The notes below the pieces were generated by a model, which was given only the letters and a program-made list of their open reading frames with translations, searched no databases and had not been told where the DNA came from. A stretch of DNA of 64,000 nt from Paramarasmius palmivorus (taxonomy: Eukaryota; Basidiomycota; Agaricomycetes; Agaricales; Marasmiaceae), in assembly GCA_037176845.1 (NCBI GenBank), contig JAYKXP010000163.1:30945-94944 (forward strand). Direction: 5' to 3'. The first letter of the stretch is position 1. Each line of letters opens with the position of its first letter. Shown one piece after another: positions 59,001 to 64,000 of the stretch. Both the position numbers and the translations under genes were made by a program.

Positions 59001-60007
59001 TAGTCCTCTACATTCTTCTAGGTGTTGTCCGACCTCTAGAATGGCGCTTTGCAACCCAGTCATGGTTTCCTGTAGATCCAGAGAAACGATCCCAGGCAAT
59101 CAGCTGCCTCCAGACCAGAATCATTGCTTCATTCGGCATCTCATGGTCATCGGACAAGTTGTCGGCCTGTCTTGCTGCGTGGTTCCAAAAATATATTGGA
59201 ACAAGCATTGGCCTGCGAATCTACAGGCATATAATATTGTTTTTTATCAGAATATTGATCAAGGTACCAGAAACCGAGCGAGAGGATCTTTTGGACCTTG
59301 CAGAAGAAGTGTCGGGTCACACGCCAGCAACTGGTAACCTGAATTATGGTATCACTAGAACCGGGCAGGGTGAGAAATTCTTCACAAAATACGTTCAATT
59401 AGGAGAAGCATATCACACGATGTTTGGAATCCAAACGTTTGCGCCCAGAAGCAGTGATAGGAGGGAAAGCAGTAGTGAAATGGAAAACAGTAGCGAGATG
59501 GAGAGCCACGGCGAGCCGGAAGTTATGGGGGATGATACGGACTCCGAGAGGAACTCCGAGGATGATAGCGTATTCACCGATCACTCTCCTCGGCGCTCTG
59601 GTCGTCTGCTGCAAACACGCAGTTCAACTCCGAAATCATCCTCATCCGTGTTGCGAGCAGGCCGTGGTCGGCCAAGAAGCCGTGATGAGAGGGAAAATGA
59701 AATGGAAAACAGTGGCGAGATGGAAAGCCACGGCGAGCCGGAAGTTATGGGGGATGATACGGACTCCGAGAGGAACTCCGAGGATGATAGCATATTCACC
59801 GATCACTCTCCTCGGCGCTCTGGTCGTCTGCTGCAAACACGCAGTTCAACTCCGGAATCATCCTCATCGATTCCATTGGGTATAGCAGTTCTCCCTGGTC
59901 ATCTCATTCAAGAACCCGATTTTGTCTTGCCATTGCCAAGTCAATCTGGTATATCAGTCGTTCTCCCGAGATTGGCCACAATCCTCCGAAATGATAACAC
60001 CCTCTAG
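56083..60007 (+). CDS. OrsD-like (DUF3505) protein with tyrosine-recombinase-like C-terminal region
   Basis: Well-joined exons run from about 56310 to TAG 60005-60007; the start (ATG 56083) is provisional. ICTRCQTALPLSYMLGHIQ and YWCKGCGVLSKSKSVRGKQC...H are the paired Cys/His motifs of OrsD-like proteins. The region after them, through HHMHQVTKIVKN, matches the part that precedes RecQ helicase domains in many fungal homologues; no helicase is fused here. The last large exon holds GPPGRGTEEVEY (Arg at 58819), RADRGKM (Lys), LRIYRHIILFF (Arg-His at 59225-59230) and SGHTPATGNLNYG. In the last, His to Tyr (59345) is nine residues, the spacing of lambda Int and Cre. I infer a tyrosine-recombinase-like fold. 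The tail is acidic, with RSGRLLQ twice through a tandem duplication. Introns near 57698, 57822 and 58268 are inferred. Confidence 0.7.
59477..59868 (+). repeat. In-frame tandem duplication, period 222 bp
   Basis: The stretch beginning GAAATGGAAAACAGT at 59477 recurs at 59699. The first about 170 bp are nearly identical, so the offset is exactly 74 codons and keeps the OrsD-like reading frame. It duplicates an acidic MESHGEPEVMGDDTDSERNS segment plus RSGRLLQTRSSTP. Few differences are visible, so the event is recent. Confidence 0.9.
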
Positions 60008-61100
60008 AGAGTGCTTGCCCTAGTGGTCCTAGTTCGATCCTAGTGTAGCACCTGTCATATTTCATTCCGCTGGATCAATCCTCCACCACAGTTGTGACAT
60101 TAGGAATTCAGTTCCACACCAGATGCCATAGAACCGGTTTGTTGTATATTGGTTAGAGGCACCGCGTCATAGACTCGCGCGTGTGACAAGTATGGTTCTC
60201 GAGACTAGCTATTACCTTCAATTGCCGCCCTTAAGGCAACTTTGTGTTTTACACAAACATTGATAAACATGAATGTCACACATCGAACTTGAGTTTTAAG
60301 CCTGACTCGGTCACGGTTTCCTACACACCCTCAAAAGAGAATATCGGGGGAACGACAGAACGGAAAATATCAGTGTTCAATCATGGCGATATTCCCATAA
60401 CAAATGCAGCCGCTCACCATCTATAAATTAATCAACTTGAACTTCAGCCAGATAAGCAAATGTCTCGATGATTCTCTGACTATGATATGGTGATAAATCA
60501 ACCAGCCCTATCTCAAAAATCAGCATGTTTGACCTCTCCTTCTTCAACCCGCGGCTCCGCCAATCTGCGGCGAAGAGGCGGCGGGGGTGGAACACGTGAT
60601 GCACCTTGATGCACCTGGCGCTATGCCACGTCTCTTTTCTTTCCATGATTTCTTCTCCAGTTCCTTTGACCCGCGCTCTCACGTCCCGGACTGCTTCATC
60701 CCTCTAGTAGCATTGCTGTGGTCCGGTTGCTGAACTGCGTGGGTGGAACCCAGACTGACTACAGTTCTCGGGAATATTGGGTGCGTATGTCTTTCCAGTT
60801 CCTCAGACATCTAGCGCTAACGACGGTGAACAGGCCAATGACAGACTACATACCGAGCAGCTCTGGCAAGAATGGAGATGATGAAGGAAGCAAAAACGAA
60901 CTCGACTTTCCCATATCAGTCGTTCAACAAACCCCGATGAAGCAGGCGACGATGGTGTCGGAGACAGCGAGCCTGGCGAAGCAGAGGAAACAGAAGATAT
61001 TGCTACCTTTCGCGAGGCCGAGAAAGCGGAGACGAGAGATATATGGAAACGAGGAGACAGACTATGAGCAGAGTGTTTTGCACGGTACGTTTGCTTACTC
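60008..61100. other. Unassigned sequence with a repeat of the TET/JBP gene's 5' region
   Basis: TCATCCCTCTAGTAGCATTG at 60696-60715 also occurs at 30485-30504, and similarity continues through GGT-GCTGAACT. A frame at about 60935-61069 (ending KAETRDIWKRGDRL) looks protein-like but could not be connected. This may be the start of another, decayed gene of the same type. Confidence 0.4.
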
Positions 61101-61700
61101 TTGACTTTTTTGTGCTCGTGTTTACGTTGCTGGGCGTTCTTAGAAGACTCGCCTTCGGTCCTTGAAGCTTGAAGACTGCAGTTATCACCTTGAACTTTAT
61201 TGGAGGGCGTTATATTGAGTCCGTAGATGATGCAGACGCCGAAGACGAACGTCACTTTCCTTGGCCTCTGGTGATACACGTGTGACAGCCTCGTCGCTAT
61301 CGTCGTACCAGAGGCTGTCTTGAAGCGGTTGTGGGTCGATATGGTTGACACCAACTAGAGCACACCGTATTACGAGCGGGCTGGCGAATTGACCTCCTCG
61401 CCACGGCTATCTTCTCTCAACGATTATCGTGAGGTTGAACGTTCGAGACCCTCAATTGCAAGCTTGGATGGAAAATTGGAAGGGGAGATGGCTTTACGAG
61501 TGTCCTGGCGGCTACAGTGAATGATCCAGTGGGGATGATGTTGCGTCGTATATCCCCAGTGAATCTGGTGAATTCACTGTACACCTTCCTGGCGCTCATA
61601 GTGTCTTATGACTCCCTTCGGGTTTTCTTGCGTCACGACGAAACCTGAATCCTTTTTGTGAAGTCAGTAGTCTTCGGCGCTCCTGCCGGGTTTTGCATTA
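61101..61700. other. Nothing recognised
   Basis: Only short frames on both strands, without repeats or RNA genes. Confidence 0.4.
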
Positions 61701-63200
61701 GTTGGCATGGCAACGAAGATAACGGATCCCGCAGTTGGTACGTCTCCCGTTCGTAGCATTCATGCATGACACTGAGGGACTCGTTTCACAGACTTTTAAA
61801 CGACACAGGCGTTCATCTGCAAAATACCAAAAATGTTCGACACGAGCCGAGATCCGGAAGCTATTCGCGTATTACATTCCCTCGTCCCAACGCTCTTGGA
61901 TCTCCTTATTATACCGAAACCTCTTTCCGAGAGGATTCCTTGGAATTTCAGTTCCTACGCGATCTTATCGAAATAATCCAACGAGTCCCGACCTCAGAAA
62001 CTGCTGGCCCCATATCAACTCCAGTTTCGATCGTCTGTACCATGTTGTGCGCCACGACAATGGAGACCACCAAGTTCTTGTGTCGCCAAGTTCTTGTCGA
62101 CCACCTTTCACTATCAAGAATCCCGGCGCGTGCACAGACTTTAGAAGTGCCCAAGTCGAGGTCGGTGACTTGACGCTATTAATATATTCAAGGCTGATTG
62201 AGAGTTCAGTAGCTTCTGTCATATATGCCTTACATCAGGCAGCTCAGAGTTCGGCGAGTGCCTTACTCTTGCTGCAGTTCGGCCACTTCAGGACTGTCTT
62301 TCTACGTTCCCAAATCTTCCAAAGGTACGTCTTCTGACTTCACCGACTCGGAACATGTAGGTGAACTTTTTTTTACCAGCTGCTAGGATTTGATAACGGC
62401 CTTGAGTCCTCGTTCCCAATATCGACAGGCTATTCGAACGAGAGGATACTTCTAGGCACTGGGCCGGAAAAGGAGATATGCTCTGGTACGGTAACACGCT
62501 CCTCTAGCCCTCGTTCAATCTTCTTATGTGATTATAGAAGGGGTGTCTACACGGCTGTCGCAGATCTCTTCCAGCATCTTCATAGCTAGCTCACGTTCCC
62601 TCAATGGACAAGTGTTGTTCACATGCACTTATTCCATTGCACATAAAGAATCCCGGCGCACGTCGTGGTCTTCACCTTTTTGGAACACCAGAGACAGCGG
62701 TAACCAAAGAATCTCCGGAAACGCTGGGTGCCTCTTGGAGGTTATACTATACATGGATCTGATGCCTTCTGCCTAGAGCAGAAAGATTGGGAAAGCTGTC
62801 CAAGATGTGGTTTCCATCGAACAAGTCCATCCGGGAGTCAGCACTTTCTTTGCCACCGAGAAGCCTGAGGAAGTCCTCACAGGTGGGTCGATCGCTTCTC
62901 TCAGAGGGAGGTCTTACTAATGAACGTTAATGAACATCTACCAAGTGCTGTTCACAAGGAGATCGACGGCTCCCTCTTTACTCGCCAGTCCCCAGATGCC
63001 TAGTCGAGCGCTTACCCGAAATGGGGAATACGACGAACATAAGGCTGCTGCCATGATCCCATTTTGTGCAGTAACTGTTCATCCCGCTGGCGATGAGCCC
63101 ATATTACGCGCGCTGTTTCGAGCAATTGGTGACCGCAGAGGAAGATTTGAGCAGCTGTTAGTCTCACCGCTTCTTCCCGAGGTTGCTCAAGTGCCTTAAT
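61701..63200 (+). other. Decayed or unresolved coding sequence
   Basis: Protein-like stretches switch frame. RDPEAIRVLHSLVPTLLDLL (about 61850-61910) is followed in another frame by FQFLRDLIEIIQRVPTSETA (about 61945-62005), and near 62790 a WESCPRCGFH piece appears. A possible start is ATG 61708 with a GTACGT donor. I could not build one open product, and the family is unknown. A damaged gene is the simplest reading. Confidence 0.3.
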
Positions 63201-63800
63201 CGGTGACTGAAAGAACAACAAGAGATATGCTAGTCCTACCTCATCTCGCGTAACTCATGCAGCCACTGGCACTCGCTCTGAGAGACTCTGGAGCTCTTGA
63301 TCGCACTACTATCCGGATTGTCAGGAAGCTTGGAGGCCATAATACTTCTCTTCAGAGAACCGGCACTCGGACTCAGCAAAAGTGACGATCTCACGATATT
63401 GAACTTCGAGCCGTGGTATCCTCGACGACGCGCCGTCCTCCATCCATTCTTAGATACCATTCCCCTTGGATTAGCTCATCGAAGTGCCGCCTTCTACACC
63501 CGCTGCATCTACCTCAGCTTCGATGTACCGTCTCGATCTTTGAAATACACAACTTATCCATAGTCATACCTTGGTCATACCCCTACCGATATCCCTCGAC
63601 ACCAGAACACCTTCTATGGCAGCCATGCCTTCACCAAGCATATCGATACGGTCACCCACCTCTCGCATCTTAGAACGGCCTCTGTCTTCTTTGCAACAAT
63701 CGCGACCAAACATCTCATAAGTTGACAGACAATCCATCAGTCGACGCATCCATTGACTCGGATCCATCAATACATCATGCGTCAACACGTCAACACTCAC
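63201..63800. other. Nothing recognised
   Basis: Short overlapping frames on both strands, none with family resemblance. Confidence 0.35.
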
Positions 63801-63900
63801 TCCGATCCATTAATCCATTCCGATCCATTAATCCATTCCGATCCATTAATCCATTCCGATCCATTAATCCATTCCGATCCATTAATCCACTCCGATTCAT
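63801..63900. repeat. 18-bp minisatellite
   Basis: TCCGATCCATTAATCCAT repeats five times in full from 63801 (also 63819, 63837, 63855, 63873) with a sixth, diverged partial copy at 63891. The period is a multiple of three, so it is open in several frames, but no gene is evident around it. Confidence 0.95.
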
Positions 63901-64000
63901 CACACAATCATCTATGCGTCAATTTATAAAGGTCCAGGACTTGTCAGGCCAAGAGCAGGTACTGTGTAGTAACGCCTACGCTCGCTTCTCGTCATGATCT

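Noticed and set aside
60025..60060. tRNA T-arm-like word AGTTCGATCCTAG
   Set aside because: No acceptor, D or anticodon stems can be drawn around it.

Overview
The window looks like accessory sequence from the nuclear genome of a mushroom-forming basidiomycete (Agaricomycetes). The evidence is genes split by many short (about 45-60 nt) GT-AG introns, moderate GC, and families typical of that group: F-box-like proteins, a DUF6589 protein, a KDZ transposase with a CxC2 cysteine cluster, a fungal TET/JBP dioxygenase and an OrsD-like (DUF3505) protein. No tRNA, rRNA or CRISPR array was found. Exon structures were worked out by hand from splice signals and reading frame, and no database search was run.

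Layout. 1-9 kb: gene-poor; an F-box/zinc-finger relic (2.05-3.1 kb), a perfect-arm hairpin (3.48 kb), a small secreted-type gene with a duplicated module and an internal stop (5.47 kb), and an intact-looking F-box gene on the minus strand (6.9-9.0 kb). 10-16 kb: a convergent pair, a 1134-residue DUF6589 protein (plus) and a RecQ-like helicase (minus), 18 bp apart tail to tail. 16-23.7 kb: mostly without recognisable genes, with a small hypothetical gene (22 kb) and several repeats. 23.8-25.5 kb: a six-exon SRPK-type kinase. 25.5-30.4 kb: gene-poor, with a TA-flanked MITE cluster at 29 kb. 30.5-33.6 kb: a TET/JBP-type 2-oxoglutarate/Fe(II) dioxygenase. 34-37.9 kb: an F-box-like relic and unassigned sequence.

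37.9-55.6 kb: a KDZ transposase gene (41.4-45.4 kb, minus) broken by a 235-bp solo LTR with a perfect 5-bp target duplication, among small genes of unknown function and one gene with an RNase H1 N-terminal (hybrid-binding) type domain. The intergenic spaces of this stretch hold a near-palindromic 10-mer, CATTT(C/A)AATG. Left copies are mostly in one orientation and right copies in the other, as expected of subterminal repeats of one very large element. 56-60 kb: an OrsD-like protein whose C-terminal half shows a tyrosine-recombinase-like pattern (Arg; Arg-His; Gly-His-9-Tyr), followed by an acidic tail grown by a 222-bp tandem duplication. 60-64 kb: degraded or unassigned sequence ending in an 18-bp minisatellite.

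As a whole the window is a graveyard and toolkit of mobile elements: KDZ transposase, the TET/JBP enzyme family known to track KDZ expansions in fungi, a helicase plus a putative nuclease-fold partner, and a putative recombinase. F-box gene relics and a few probable host genes (SRPK kinase, F-box genes) lie among them.
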